A stretch of DNA of 44,931 nucleotides from Coraliomargarita sp. CAG:312 (GTDB taxonomy: Bacteria > Verrucomicrobiota > Verrucomicrobiia > Opitutales > Intestinicryptomonadaceae), in contig FR901589.1 in assembly GCA_000438015.1 (NCBI GenBank), positions 18,596 to 63,526 on the forward strand, written 5' to 3'. Position 1 is the stretch's first letter, and the number at the start of each line of letters is the position of its first letter. Positions 16,050 to 25,047 of the stretch are shown here, piece by piece. The notes under the pieces were generated by a model. That model did no database searches. It saw only the letters and a list, made by a program, of their open reading frames with translations, and had not been told where the DNA came from. A program made the translations under genes and the position numbers.

Positions 16050-17422
16050 GCGCGCATTATTTCCGTTAAGAGCCCGCCCGTTTTTACATCTTCCGAACTT
16101 TCAGGAATCAAACGGACAACATCGCCCTGCGGCGTCGTGAGAGTTGCGTCGGGATCAATGCCCAAATTATAATAAATGCTTCCTATTAAATCACCCGGAT
16201 AAACCGGGCGCTCCTCGACATACTCGCCCTTGTCGTCCGTTTTTCCCACAACAGATCCGCCTTTAAAACCTCCTCCGGCCAGCATCGACGCAAACGCGTG
16301 GCCCCAATGCTGCCTTCCGCCGGAATATGGGGGTTCCCAAGATATTCGCGGAGTGCGCCCAAATTCCCCGCTCCACCAAATTATAGTGGAATCTAAGAGT
16401 CCGCGTTGCGACAAATCGTTTATGAGGGCGGCAATTGCCTTGTCCGTCTGAGGCAGGCGCTTGCTCATTTCTCCAAAATGCCCTTTGTGAGTATCCCAAC
16501 CGTTATAATTTATAGTTACATAAGGAACTCCTGCTTCGACAAGCTTGCGGGCGATTAGGCACGAATTTCCTATCCAGTTATTCCCGTATTCCGCCCTTGT
16601 TTTTTCGTCTTCAGTAGAAATATTGAAAACTTTTCCGGCATCACCCAAAACAAGGTTGTATGCTTGGTCTACCGCCGAATCTGAAGCCGATAGATATCCG
16701 CTCTTTGACATGGCTTTCTTAAACGTATTTAAGTCGTCTAAGAGCTCTTTGCGTGCCTTCTGGCGGCGCTCTGAAATTCCGCGCGCGACAATGCCCTCCA
16801 CTTCAAAAGGTATCCGCGAAGGATCAGATCCTGTTGCAAACGGTTTATATTTTGTTCCCAAGAACCCCGCTTCAGAAAACCTTCCCTGCGGCTGTGTCAA
16901 AACTATATATGGCGGTATCATACCCTTGTACCCGCCGTCATAGCCCTTGAATTTAGACACAACAGCGCCCGCGCAAGGATAGACATAACGTCCGGGCATG
17001 CGCCCCGTCTGAACTAGGTACGAACCCGTTTCATGGGCGTTTTCGCCGTGCGTGCAGCTGCGTATAACCGCGTATTTGTCAGCGCATTTTGCCAAGTTTG
17101 GCATAAGCTGGCCTATAATCAATCCGTCCAAATTCGTCTTTATTGGGTTTGCCAGGGGGCCGCAATAATCGTAGCCGGAATCTGGCTTGGGATCCCAAGT
17201 GTCGGTATGGGCGGGACCGCCCCAAAGCCAAATTTGTATGACGGATTTTGCCATTCCGAAAGATTTCAACTTGGCCTTTGAAGCCGCCGCTGCCGCCGCA
17301 GATACGGGGCGATCCTGAGCGTAAATTGCGGGAAATCCCGCTGTAATTCCCCCGCCTATTATTGCCCCGGCCTTTAAGAAATTCCGGCGGGATATTGCGT
17401 TTGCCTTTAAATTTTTAGACAT
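16046..17422 (-). CDS. DUF1501 protein with Tat signal
   Basis: A 458-residue protein of the DUF1501 family, which is distantly related to alkaline-phosphatase/sulfatase-fold enzymes; its function is not established. The N-terminus has a twin-arginine signal, SRRNFLKAG (about 11-19) followed by a hydrophobic stretch ending FPAIYA, so it is probably exported folded. Family blocks seen: VIQIWLWGGPAHTDTWDPKP, YAVIRSCTHGENAHETG, TINYNGWDTHKGHF, then IWWSGEFGRTPRI and GRQHWGHAFASMLAGGG, with clustered His/Asp residues that may bind metal. GGAAGG lies eight to nine bases before the ATG, one of few clear Shine-Dalgarno sites here. It is 15 bp after the DUF1549/DUF1553 gene and overlaps the PPC gene. 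Confidence 0.9.
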   Translation of the reverse strand: MSKNLKANAISRRNFLKAGAIIGGGITAGFPAIYAQDRPVSAAAAAASKAKLKSFGMAKSVIQIWLWGGPAHTDTWDPKPDSGYDYCGPLANPIKTNLDGLIIGQLMPNLAKCADKYAVIRSCTHGENAHETGSYLVQTGRMPGRYVYPCAGAVVSKFKGYDGGYKGMIPPYIVLTQPQGRFSEAGFLGTKYKPFATGSDPSRIPFEVEGIVARGISERRQKARKELLDDLNTFKKAMSKSGYLSASDSAVDQAYNLVLGDAGKVFNISTEDEKTRAEYGNNWIGNSCLIARKLVEAGVPYVTINYNGWDTHKGHFGEMSKRLPQTDKAIAALINDLSQRGLLDSTIIWWSGEFGRTPRISWEPPYSGGRQHWGHAFASMLAGGGFKGGSVVGKTDDKGEYVEERPVYPGDLIGSIYYNLGIDPDATLTTPQGDVVRLIPESSEDVKTGGLLTEIMRA

Positions 17423-17437
17423 GATTTAATCCTTCCG

Positions 17438-19195
17438 TTAATGCCTGTTTAGAAATTCCTCCGAATTGAAAAGAACCCAGGGAGCATCGATGATTTTAGA
17501 CCAGCTTCCGTTCCTCTCGTCCAATTTAAATTTAGCGTAAATATTCTTCTCTTCAGAAGTAGGATAGCGCGACAATACCGTCAAATATAAAGGATCTAAA
17601 AGCCTGCCTGACCCCAGCTTGAAAATTGGCTTAAGAGCCGGCCCGCGCTCTATTTTGTTTCTTATATGGCTTGAATTTACCATATGCAAACGCTGGGAAG
17701 GCGAAGGCGCCAAGGTCTTTTCCTGGAACAAGCCAGTGTCTCGCGGAGACTTTCCGAATAATTCCAGGAATGAAGTGGTTATGCTACCGTCGGGAAGAGA
17801 AACAGCCGTTTTATAGTTCGGAAGCATTGTATAAGGCTCTGGAGTAGTGCTTGAATAGGTTTCGCTAGTTCCGGTGACCTTGCATAAAATATCTATCAAA
17901 ACCTCAGCATCTAGCTGCCTGACCCCGTAAACCCCAAAATTTTTGCGAGTTTGCACCGGCTCCGATTGCGGTATTGGCGACTGCTGGTATGTGCGCGAAA
18001 GAACTATCATGCGCATAAACTTGCGCAAATCGAAATCGAGCTTTTCAAACTCTGAAGCCAAAGTGTCCAACAGCTCTTGGGATGCGGGCTTATTTTCCGC
18101 GAACATATCATCGACCGGATATACGATCTCCGTACCAAAAAGCCATGACCATATTTTATTTGCCGCAGCGCGCGAAAAATAAGGGTTGCCTTTTGCGGTA
18201 AGCCATTTTGCGAACTCCTCGCGCGGATCGCCATCGGGGCCTAGCTTCACCTCTTTGCCGTCCGGAAGGACTCCGCTAAAAGAGGCCCGCTTAGAGGGAT
18301 CGTAAAAAACAATCTCCTCTTTCCACTCCTTTGTACTTTTATAAGTCATTCTGGAGAAAAAGTTGGCAATTTCGGCCTGTTTTTCGGCAGGCAGCTTTTC
18401 AATGCGCATTCCCATAAAAGTCAGCGCCACGCATCCGGCTATAGACTCTGGGGTCCTCGCCTGCATAGCCCTATAAAAGTTGACTTCGCCCACCCTGAAA
18501 TTGGATCCGCTTGAAGTTAGCATATTATAAACGAACTTGTCGTAAGGCACATTGTCTTCAAGAGATTTTGAAACATATCTCGAATAAGCCTGCGCGGCAT
18601 TTGGCCACAGATTTATGGGAAACTCCGCTTTTATGCGCAAGTTGTCCCCGAATTTCATTGTCCAATAAGTCACAAAATCGTCGGAACCTATTAGGGAATC
18701 CACAAGCTTCTCGCGTTTTTTAAAGTCTTTGCTGTTTATAAATTTTGCCGCCTCGTCGCGGGTAGGAATGGTTCCAGTCAAATCGAGATAAACCCTCCGC
18801 AGAAAAACAGCGTCGGAACACAGCTTGGCAGGTTTTAGGTTAAGGTCTTTTAAATTTTTTAAAACTACGTTGTCTATTTTGCACACCGGTTTAAAAGAAT
18901 CGTCGTCAACTTCAAAAGGAGACGCAGACTCGCTTTTGGCTATTTTTTCCAAATGCCTTTCAGCCATCTTTTCCGCCTTTTTGGCGCGCCTATCCTTGTT
19001 TGAAATTTTCTTTGCCTCGCGCGATGCTTTTTTATTTTCTTCGCGGTTCGCCTTTCTGTTTTCCGCGCGCGCCGGAGATTTATCATCCGCGACATCAAGA
19101 GTGTCAGAATACAAATAATTACACCCCGCCGCAAAAATTAAGGCAAGCGCCGTAAAAGTTTTTAGAAGCCTATTATTAAAAGAAATTGCCATCAT
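17438..19195 (-). CDS. DUF1549/DUF1553 protein, probable lipoprotein
   Basis: First gene of the PVC-type operon, 585 residues. A hydrophobic N-terminus ending FAAGCN suggests a lipoprotein with Cys near residue 25. A very basic, charged helical stretch follows (about 42-90, rich in Lys/Arg/Glu). DUF1549 landmarks come next: DAVFLRRVYLDLTGTIPTRD, then YWTMKFGDNLR, NVPYDKFVYNML and NFYRAMQARTPESIAGCVA. DUF1553 follows: NPYFSRAAANKIWSWLFGTE, DDMFAENKPASQELLDTLA, RKFMRMIVLSRTYQQS and the final APWVLFNSEEFLNRH. These two domains are usually fused and found beside DUF1501; function unknown. ATG at 19195 and 19192 are adjacent alternatives. Confidence 0.9.
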   Translation of the reverse strand: MMAISFNNRLLKTFTALALIFAAGCNYLYSDTLDVADDKSPARAENRKANREENKKASREAKKISNKDRRAKKAEKMAERHLEKIAKSESASPFEVDDDSFKPVCKIDNVVLKNLKDLNLKPAKLCSDAVFLRRVYLDLTGTIPTRDEAAKFINSKDFKKREKLVDSLIGSDDFVTYWTMKFGDNLRIKAEFPINLWPNAAQAYSRYVSKSLEDNVPYDKFVYNMLTSSGSNFRVGEVNFYRAMQARTPESIAGCVALTFMGMRIEKLPAEKQAEIANFFSRMTYKSTKEWKEEIVFYDPSKRASFSGVLPDGKEVKLGPDGDPREEFAKWLTAKGNPYFSRAAANKIWSWLFGTEIVYPVDDMFAENKPASQELLDTLASEFEKLDFDLRKFMRMIVLSRTYQQSPIPQSEPVQTRKNFGVYGVRQLDAEVLIDILCKVTGTSETYSSTTPEPYTMLPNYKTAVSLPDGSITTSFLELFGKSPRDTGLFQEKTLAPSPSQRLHMVNSSHIRNKIERGPALKPIFKLGSGRLLDPLYLTVLSRYPTSEEKNIYAKFKLDERNGSWSKIIDAPWVLFNSEEFLNRH

Positions 19196-19299
19196 ACACC
19201 GTTCTTTGCATTAGAAACGATAACAAAGGCAAATAAGTTTCACAAGACTAAAAAAATCGGCTTAAATGCGCTTTTTATACAGAATAGAGCATATTGGGA

Positions 19300-20646
19300 T
19301 CACTTCCCATACGGAATATCTTGAAGCCCGTCCGGAATTTTTCCGCCAAGGGCGGCCAGAACTTCGCCTGCCAGATATATAGACCCTGTGCACACAATCG
19401 TGTCGCCCGGCGACACTTGGGAGCATCTCAAGCCTTTGCCGTACAAATCTTCAACGCGCATTTGCGATATTTCCACGCCGCAATCGCCGATGCACTCCTC
19501 CAGCTCTTTAAAATCAAGAGCCCGCGGTTGTTTGGGCACCAATAGTATTATTTTGCGCGCATATTTTACAATTACCTTAAAAAGCGGTATAGCCCTTTCG
19601 CGCCCCAACACTCCAACGGAAATTATCGGAAGCTTTTTACCTTGGCTCTTAAGCTCGGCGGATAATTCTGAAAGATTTGAATCAAGCGTCTTGGCGCCCT
19701 CCTCGTTGTGCGAAGAATCCAAAATAAGCCTCGCGCCGTTCTGCAAAGGGATTGTTTGCCAACGAGCAGCCCAAGAAACATCAGATAGGGCTTTTTTTGC
19801 CGATTCATCGGAAATGTCAAAGAGTTCCGGCGCCTTCCCTTCTTTGGCAAGCTTCCTCAAAACCCTTACTGTTTGAAGCGCGACAGCGGCATTTCTTCGC
19901 TGGTAGTATCCGTAAAGAGAGGTTTCCGGCAATTCGCCGTCCGACGGGAAAAAATCTGCAGCCTGGTACAACCGCGAATGTTTTTCCCCGCACGCGCCCT
20001 GCACAACCGCAATAGCTTCGGGCGGCAGCCAACCGCATACAGCCGGAACCGATTCCTTTATTATTCCGGCTTTTTCGCGGGCGATATCGGCTATAGTCCC
20101 GCCTAGAATTTGAATGTGATCCAAGCCTATAGATGTTATCACGGACACTGCCGGCAAAACGATATTTGTGGAGTCCAAGCGGCCTCCCAATCCTACTTCA
20201 ACAACTGCGCAATCAACTCCCGACCTCGCAAAATATATAAAAGCCAGAAGTGTCATATATTCAAAAAAGGACGGATACTCCGCCCTGTCGGACTCGTCAA
20301 AGTGCAAGGCAAGCCTTCCGCGTATTTCCGCGACAAGCGATATAATAGCCTCTTTGTCTATTTCCCTCCTGTTTATTTGCACGCGCTCTCCCAAATAAAC
20401 CAGATGCGGAGAAGTAAACATTCCTACCTTTCCGCAACCTCCTCCGCGCAAAATGCGCTCCAGCATTGCGCAAACCGATCCCTTGCCGTTTGTCCCCGCC
20501 ACATGGATTATAGGAAAAGCCTCTTGCGGATTTCCAAAAATGCCGCACATTTTTCGGATTCTATCCAGAGAATACTTCGACCCGGCGTTTCGGAGAGCGT
20601 AAAGAAATTCTTCGGTGTCTTGAAATTTGCTCAGAGTATCTTCCAT
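19300..20646 (-). CDS. folC: Bifunctional folylpolyglutamate / dihydrofolate synthase
   Basis: Adds glutamates to folates, and in many bacteria also joins glutamate to dihydropteroate. The 448 residues contain the Mur-ligase-type ATP loop VAGTNGKGSVCAMLERIL (about 48-65), FTSPHLVYLGERVQINRREI, VEVGLGGRLDSTNIV, SIGLDHIQILGGTIADIARE, KAGIIKE and the C-terminal domain start LILDSSHNEEGAKTLDSNLS. Length and motif order match FolC. Its ATG directly follows the U-rich tail of a terminator hairpin belonging to the upstream transporter gene, and there is no Shine-Dalgarno site. Cytosolic. Confidence 0.95.
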   Translation of the reverse strand: MEDTLSKFQDTEEFLYALRNAGSKYSLDRIRKMCGIFGNPQEAFPIIHVAGTNGKGSVCAMLERILRGGGCGKVGMFTSPHLVYLGERVQINRREIDKEAIISLVAEIRGRLALHFDESDRAEYPSFFEYMTLLAFIYFARSGVDCAVVEVGLGGRLDSTNIVLPAVSVITSIGLDHIQILGGTIADIAREKAGIIKESVPAVCGWLPPEAIAVVQGACGEKHSRLYQAADFFPSDGELPETSLYGYYQRRNAAVALQTVRVLRKLAKEGKAPELFDISDESAKKALSDVSWAARWQTIPLQNGARLILDSSHNEEGAKTLDSNLSELSAELKSQGKKLPIISVGVLGRERAIPLFKVIVKYARKIILLVPKQPRALDFKELEECIGDCGVEISQMRVEDLYGKGLRCSQVSPGDTIVCTGSIYLAGEVLAALGGKIPDGLQDIPYGK

Positions 20647-20647
20647 A

Positions 20648-20678
20648 AAAAATAAAACGCCCGAAATCGCATCGGGCG
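20648..20678 (-). terminator. Terminator hairpin whose U-tract meets the folC start
   Basis: On the minus strand, CGCCCGA and TCGGGCG pair across a seven-base loop and are followed by TTTTATTTTTT and at once by the folC ATG at 20646. It is the second of two hairpins after the transporter gene. Confidence 0.65.
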
Positions 20679-20687
20679 GAAATAAAA

Positions 20688-20717
20688 TTTGCCGACAATA
20701 AAAACACTGCCGGCAAA
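20688..20717 (-). terminator. First hairpin after the ArsB/NhaD-type transporter gene
   Basis: TTTGCCG and CGGCAAA pair across a 16-base loop, beginning 19 bases after the transporter stop codon. A T-rich stretch (ATTTTATTT) follows on the minus strand. It forms a tandem pair with the hairpin at 20648-20678. Confidence 0.5.
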
Positions 20718-20736
20718 ATAGTCAAGATGGCTTTTA

Positions 20737-22062
20737 TTATAAGAAAAATCTCAAATAAAGATAGGCAGCCGAAAGTGCCAGAGAAATCAGAGTCACCAAA
20801 ACGCCGTATTTTAAGAAAAACATGAAACTTATCTTCCATCCGTTTTGCGCGGCCCTCTCCGAAACGATGACATTTGCCGCAGCCCCGATAATCGTCATAT
20901 TTCCGCCAAGGCACGCGCCCAAAGAAAGACTCCACCATAGCGGATTTGCATACTCGCGCCCAAGGGCCTTCTCTATTTCGAGAATCATAGGAGCCATTGT
21001 CGCCGTGTAGGGAATATTGTCTATCACTCCGGAAATCATGCCTGAAGCCCAGAGGACAATCATGCTTGTGGCCTCTTGAGAACCTTTTGTAATATCCATC
21101 AAAAAGTTCGCCATCATTTTAATTCCGCCCGACGCCTCCAATCCGCCGACTATTATAAAAAGGCCTATAAAGAAGAAAATCGTATTCCATTCCACTTCTT
21201 TGAATATCTCCGCGGGTTTTTCAAATAGCAGCAGAATGCTTGCCCCGCACAATGCCACCACAGAAGTCTCAAGCCCTATTGCGGTATGCGAAAGAAACCC
21301 CAATACCACAAGGCAGAGGACAAAAACGGACCTTATCATTAACGAACGGTTTGTTATCGTGTCGCCCTGTGCAGTGTCCATAAGAGCCGCCATTTTCTCG
21401 GGAGAAGCTTTTAAGTCTTTTCTGAACAAAAAAGACAGGATTGCCAGCACCGTAAACAAAATTATAACTACAATAGGAGTAAGTACGCATATAAAATCGC
21501 TGAAAGACAGGTTTCCTGCGCTTCCTATTATTATATTTGGCGGATCTCCTATCAGAGTGGCCGTTCCGCCTATATTGGAGGCAAAAACTTCGGAAATTAG
21601 AAACGGCATCGGGCTTATTTCCAATTTTTTTGCTATGGCGAACGTTATGGGCATTACTAAAATCACCGTCGTCACGTTGTCCAGAAACGCGCTGACAAAC
21701 CCGGTAAAGAGCCCCAACGTTATCAATACGGCGACCGGCCGGCCTCTTGTGAGTCCCAATAGATGCGTTGCAAGAAAGTTGAACACGCCGCTTTTTGCGG
21801 TAATCGAGACTATTATCATCATCGATATAAGCAAAAAGATAACATTAAAGTCTATAAAATTTACAAAATACAGAGGATTTATCGAATCCCCGTCGTATTT
21901 TTGCTGGCTCAACAAGCCCAAAGCCACCGTCAAACAGGCGCCTATTAACGCCACCGTGACTTTGCTTATTTTTTCAGTGGCTATAAAAATATACGCCACC
22001 AAAAGAATTGACGCCGATAACAAAACCGCATGTGAATGCGCGATTGAATTTATGTACTCCAT
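20737..22062 (-). CDS. ArsB/NhaD-type ion transporter
   Basis: A 441-residue polytopic inner-membrane protein, mostly hydrophobic with about 11-12 helices. The pattern is that of the ion-transporter superfamily containing ArsB, NhaD and citrate carriers: NFIDFNVIFLLISMMIIVSI, GFVSAFLDNVTTVILVMPIT, then EVFASNIGGTATLIGDPPNI, and in the second half FFIGLFIIVGGLEASGGI and SGVIDNIPYTATMAPMILE. The paired DN[VI]-type and IGDPPN motifs are classic. NhaD-type Na+/H+ antiport is the most likely activity, with arsenite or organic-anion transport as alternatives. It precedes folC, separated from it by two hairpins, and follows secA on the same strand. Confidence 0.85.
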   Translation of the reverse strand: MEYINSIAHSHAVLLSASILLVAYIFIATEKISKVTVALIGACLTVALGLLSQQKYDGDSINPLYFVNFIDFNVIFLLISMMIIVSITAKSGVFNFLATHLLGLTRGRPVAVLITLGLFTGFVSAFLDNVTTVILVMPITFAIAKKLEISPMPFLISEVFASNIGGTATLIGDPPNIIIGSAGNLSFSDFICVLTPIVVIILFTVLAILSFLFRKDLKASPEKMAALMDTAQGDTITNRSLMIRSVFVLCLVVLGFLSHTAIGLETSVVALCGASILLLFEKPAEIFKEVEWNTIFFFIGLFIIVGGLEASGGIKMMANFLMDITKGSQEATSMIVLWASGMISGVIDNIPYTATMAPMILEIEKALGREYANPLWWSLSLGACLGGNMTIIGAAANVIVSERAAQNGWKISFMFFLKYGVLVTLISLALSAAYLYLRFFL

Positions 22063-22105
22063 AATATTTTAACTTTTAAATTGACGGTTGAAAAAATAAA
22101 AAATC

Positions 22106-24877
22106 CTACCTAATTAGAGCCCTCTTTATATCCCTTCTTGCATTCTGGTTTTGGGAGGCCGCATCCGCAAAACTTAATGACATCGCCTTAAGTGCGGTTT
22201 CGCGCATTTGTTCCATAAAGTCCTTAAAGAATTCAAAAGCTTCTTTTTCAAACTCGCAATATGGATCTTTTTGCGCGTAAGATCGCAAATATATCCCGTT
22301 GCGCAAGTCCTCCAATGCAGCTATGTGGGCGCGCCAAGCCGAATCAAACGCTGCGGACAATATTCGTTTTTTTACCGCATTGGCTGTTTTAGTATCAATG
22401 TCTTCAAACATATTTTTAAATGCAGACTCCGCTTTCGACACCAGCATTCCGGCTATTTTTTCCCTGCCCAATCCGGCCAATTCCGAAGGCTTTATCACTG
22501 CCGGAAAAACGGAGGAATATTTTTGGCAGAGCATATCAATATCTTCCGCCGAAACGTCCAAGTCATCCGGAGGAAGCGTGTCTCCGATAAAAGAATCGAC
22601 CGTTTCCTCTATATATCTATCCAATATAAAATCGGGGTTTTCTGCCGAAATTATTTCATCTCTAAGCGTATAAACTATCGAACGCTGCTTATTTGCGGGA
22701 TTATCGAATTTCAACATTTCCTTTCTCGCAGAAGAATATTCGGTTTCCACTTCGTCTTGGGCCCGGCTTATCAGCCTTTTCAACAGCGGGTGCACCAGTT
22801 CTACGCCGTCCTTGTGTTTGTTCTTTATTGCTTTTTGAAAAACAGAAGTATCGGCGTGGAGCCTTATTAAATCGTCCTCGAGACTTACGACAAAAACCGT
22901 TTCTCCGTTGTCTCCCTGCCTTGCGCACCTGCCCATAAGCTGCCTGTCAACGCGCCTTGAATGGTGGTGGGAAGTTGACAATACCAAAAGGCCTCCAAGC
23001 TCGTTTACGCCCTCGCCCAGCTTAATGTCAGTTCCGCGCCCAGCCATATTTGTGGCTATTGTTATCTGCCCCATGCGCCCGGCTTGCGCGACTATCTTTG
23101 CCTCGGCGGAATTGTTCTTGGCGTTTAGGACATTGTGCTTTATTCCCGCCATTCTCAGCATTTTTGAAACAACTTCCGATTCCTCAACACTGGGAGTTCC
23201 GACTAAAACCGGCTGCCCGCGCGAATGCGCGCCGGACAATATCTCTAGGACGCGGCGATATTTTTCGCGGCGGGTAAGCATGACGATATCGTCTAGGTCG
23301 CGGCGCACACACGGCTTGTTCGTAGGTATCTCGATTACGCCCATGCCGTAAACTTCGGAAAACTCGTCGGCCTGCTCTTTTGCAGTTCCGCTCATGCCGG
23401 CAAGCTTGGAATACATTCTAAAGTAATTTTGAATGCTAATCGTGGCGCAAGTCAAATTTTCACGTTCAATTTTGACCCCCTCTTTTGCCTCTACAGCCTG
23501 GTGTAGTCCGTCGCTCCAGCGCCTTCCATACATAACGCGCCCGGTATTTGGGTCTATTATCTCAACTTTTGAACCGGAAACGATATAATCCACGTCCCGT
23601 TCATATAGGGCATAAGCCTGCAAAAGCTGGGAGAAAGAATGAATCATTCCGGATTTTTTCATCAAAGCCGCGCGGACTTGGGCCGCGAGCTTGGAGCGTT
23701 CCGCCGCCCCGAGCGAAGCGTCCGAGTTTATTCGCGATATTTCCTTCTCGCAGTCCGGCATTGTGAAGGCATCTGGATTTTTCGGGCTCAAAAATTCCTG
23801 CCCTCGAGTTGTAAGGGTCGCCCTATGGAACTTTTCGTCGACAACATAGTAGAGCTCCTCTTTTAAGTCGTTTAGAGCTTTCTTGTTAAATCCTGTTGAA
23901 AGGCTCAACTGAAGTTTCTCGAAGGCTATGTTTACGACTCCCTTTTCAAGAATCTGCTTTAAAATCTTATTGCGCGGCGCGGCAAGCTTAACTTGATACA
24001 GCCTTTTTAATCCGTTTTCGTCCAGGGCATTTTTTGCGCTTAAACTCCGCGCCAAATCGCCCGCTATAGAGTTGGCCAAGCGCGTCTGCGCCGCAACAAT
24101 AGATTTAACCAAAGGATGGATGTCTTTAAACGGATCATCAGGCTCGTCGTAATCATAATCGGATATTATAAGGGGGGTGCGGGCCTCGTCTATTAGAATA
24201 GAGTCAGCCTCGTCTATCAGGCAGAAAAAGAATCCGCGCTGAACTTTTTCGTCGATGCTTGAGGTCATTGAATTGTCCCTCAAATAATCGAATCCGAACT
24301 CCGTGGATGTTCCATAGGTAATATCCGCCAAATAAGCGGACTTTTTGTCAGATGAAGACTGTCCCGAATAAACATAGTCGCATCGCAACCCAAGCAGGTT
24401 GTAGATTGGCCGCATCCATTCGCAGTCGCGGCGGGCTAAATATTCGTTGACGGTGGCTATATGGCATCCCTTTCCATACAGCGCATAAACATAAGCTGGA
24501 AGAGTTGCTATCAGAGTTTTCCCCTCTCCGGTTGCTATTTCCGCTACCATATTTTTGTAAAGCGAAAGCCCGGCGACCAATTGAACGTCATAGTGGACCA
24601 TATCCCACTCCTGTTCAATTCCGCAAACGCATACTTTTGTGCCTAGCAATTTGCGCGCTGCGGATTTTACCAACGCGAAAGCCTCGGCAAGAAACTTTTC
24701 CGGATTTTCACCTTTTGCAATCCTGCCCTTAAATTCTTCAGTTTTAAGTTTAAAGTCGCTGTCAGAAAAACTGGAATAACGGCTTTCCAATGAGTTCACT
24801 GTCTTTGCAAATTTCTTTGCGCGGCGTAAAAATCCCCTGTTTTTTAAGTCGTTGAGAAATGACGATAAATTTGGCAT
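22106..24877 (-). CDS. secA: Preprotein translocase ATPase SecA, divergent form
   Basis: Motor ATPase of Sec export, 923 residues. Walker A ATGEGKT (about 115-121), Walker B LIDEADSILIDEARTPLIIS (220-239), TYGTSTEFGFDYLRDNSM, GMSGTAKEQADEF and MAGRGTDIKLGEGV are present, so the helicase core is intact. After DEARTPLIIS lies an insert (about 240-350, starting HPLVKSIVAAQTRLANSI) like that of Bacteroidota/PVC SecA. The motif-VI region reads STSHHHSRRVDRQLMGRCAR, where the usual form is [20 protein letters not shown]. The C-terminus (DIKRALIR) lacks the cysteine-rich zinc domain that binds SecB. It could be the only SecA or a SecA2-like second copy. No Shine-Dalgarno site precedes the ATG. Confidence 0.93.
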   Translation of the reverse strand: MPNLSSFLNDLKNRGFLRRAKKFAKTVNSLESRYSSFSDSDFKLKTEEFKGRIAKGENPEKFLAEAFALVKSAARKLLGTKVCVCGIEQEWDMVHYDVQLVAGLSLYKNMVAEIATGEGKTLIATLPAYVYALYGKGCHIATVNEYLARRDCEWMRPIYNLLGLRCDYVYSGQSSSDKKSAYLADITYGTSTEFGFDYLRDNSMTSSIDEKVQRGFFFCLIDEADSILIDEARTPLIISDYDYDEPDDPFKDIHPLVKSIVAAQTRLANSIAGDLARSLSAKNALDENGLKRLYQVKLAAPRNKILKQILEKGVVNIAFEKLQLSLSTGFNKKALNDLKEELYYVVDEKFHRATLTTRGQEFLSPKNPDAFTMPDCEKEISRINSDASLGAAERSKLAAQVRAALMKKSGMIHSFSQLLQAYALYERDVDYIVSGSKVEIIDPNTGRVMYGRRWSDGLHQAVEAKEGVKIERENLTCATISIQNYFRMYSKLAGMSGTAKEQADEFSEVYGMGVIEIPTNKPCVRRDLDDIVMLTRREKYRRVLEILSGAHSRGQPVLVGTPSVEESEVVSKMLRMAGIKHNVLNAKNNSAEAKIVAQAGRMGQITIATNMAGRGTDIKLGEGVNELGGLLVLSTSHHHSRRVDRQLMGRCARQGDNGETVFVVSLEDDLIRLHADTSVFQKAIKNKHKDGVELVHPLLKRLISRAQDEVETEYSSARKEMLKFDNPANKQRSIVYTLRDEIISAENPDFILDRYIEETVDSFIGDTLPPDDLDVSAEDIDMLCQKYSSVFPAVIKPSELAGLGREKIAGMLVSKAESAFKNMFEDIDTKTANAVKKRILSAAFDSAWRAHIAALEDLRNGIYLRSYAQKDPYCEFEKEAFEFFKDFMEQMRETALKAMSLSFADAASQNQNARRDIKRALIR

Positions 24878-25047
24878 TCTAATAAAGTTGTAAGCTATTT
24901 AAGCCCATGCGGGCACGTCTAAAGTTGCGGATGCCGACAGAAAACCATCGGCAAACAATGTTGAATATGTCGGGATTTCCATATGCGCGCAGAAAAGACA
25001 ATTATGTTTGCACCGGCGCAAAAGCAATAAAACCCCAAAACTTGCGC

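Noticed and set aside
21200..22072. A 290-codon plus-strand frame opposite the ArsB/NhaD-type transporter
   Set aside because: It is the mirror of a strongly recognisable membrane protein gene; hydrophobic codons read in reverse often stay open. No independent motif.
24932..24953. Hairpin TGCCGA / TCGGCA in the secA upstream region
   Set aside because: Only six base pairs with no U-tract on either strand; it could be a weak operator but nothing supports it.
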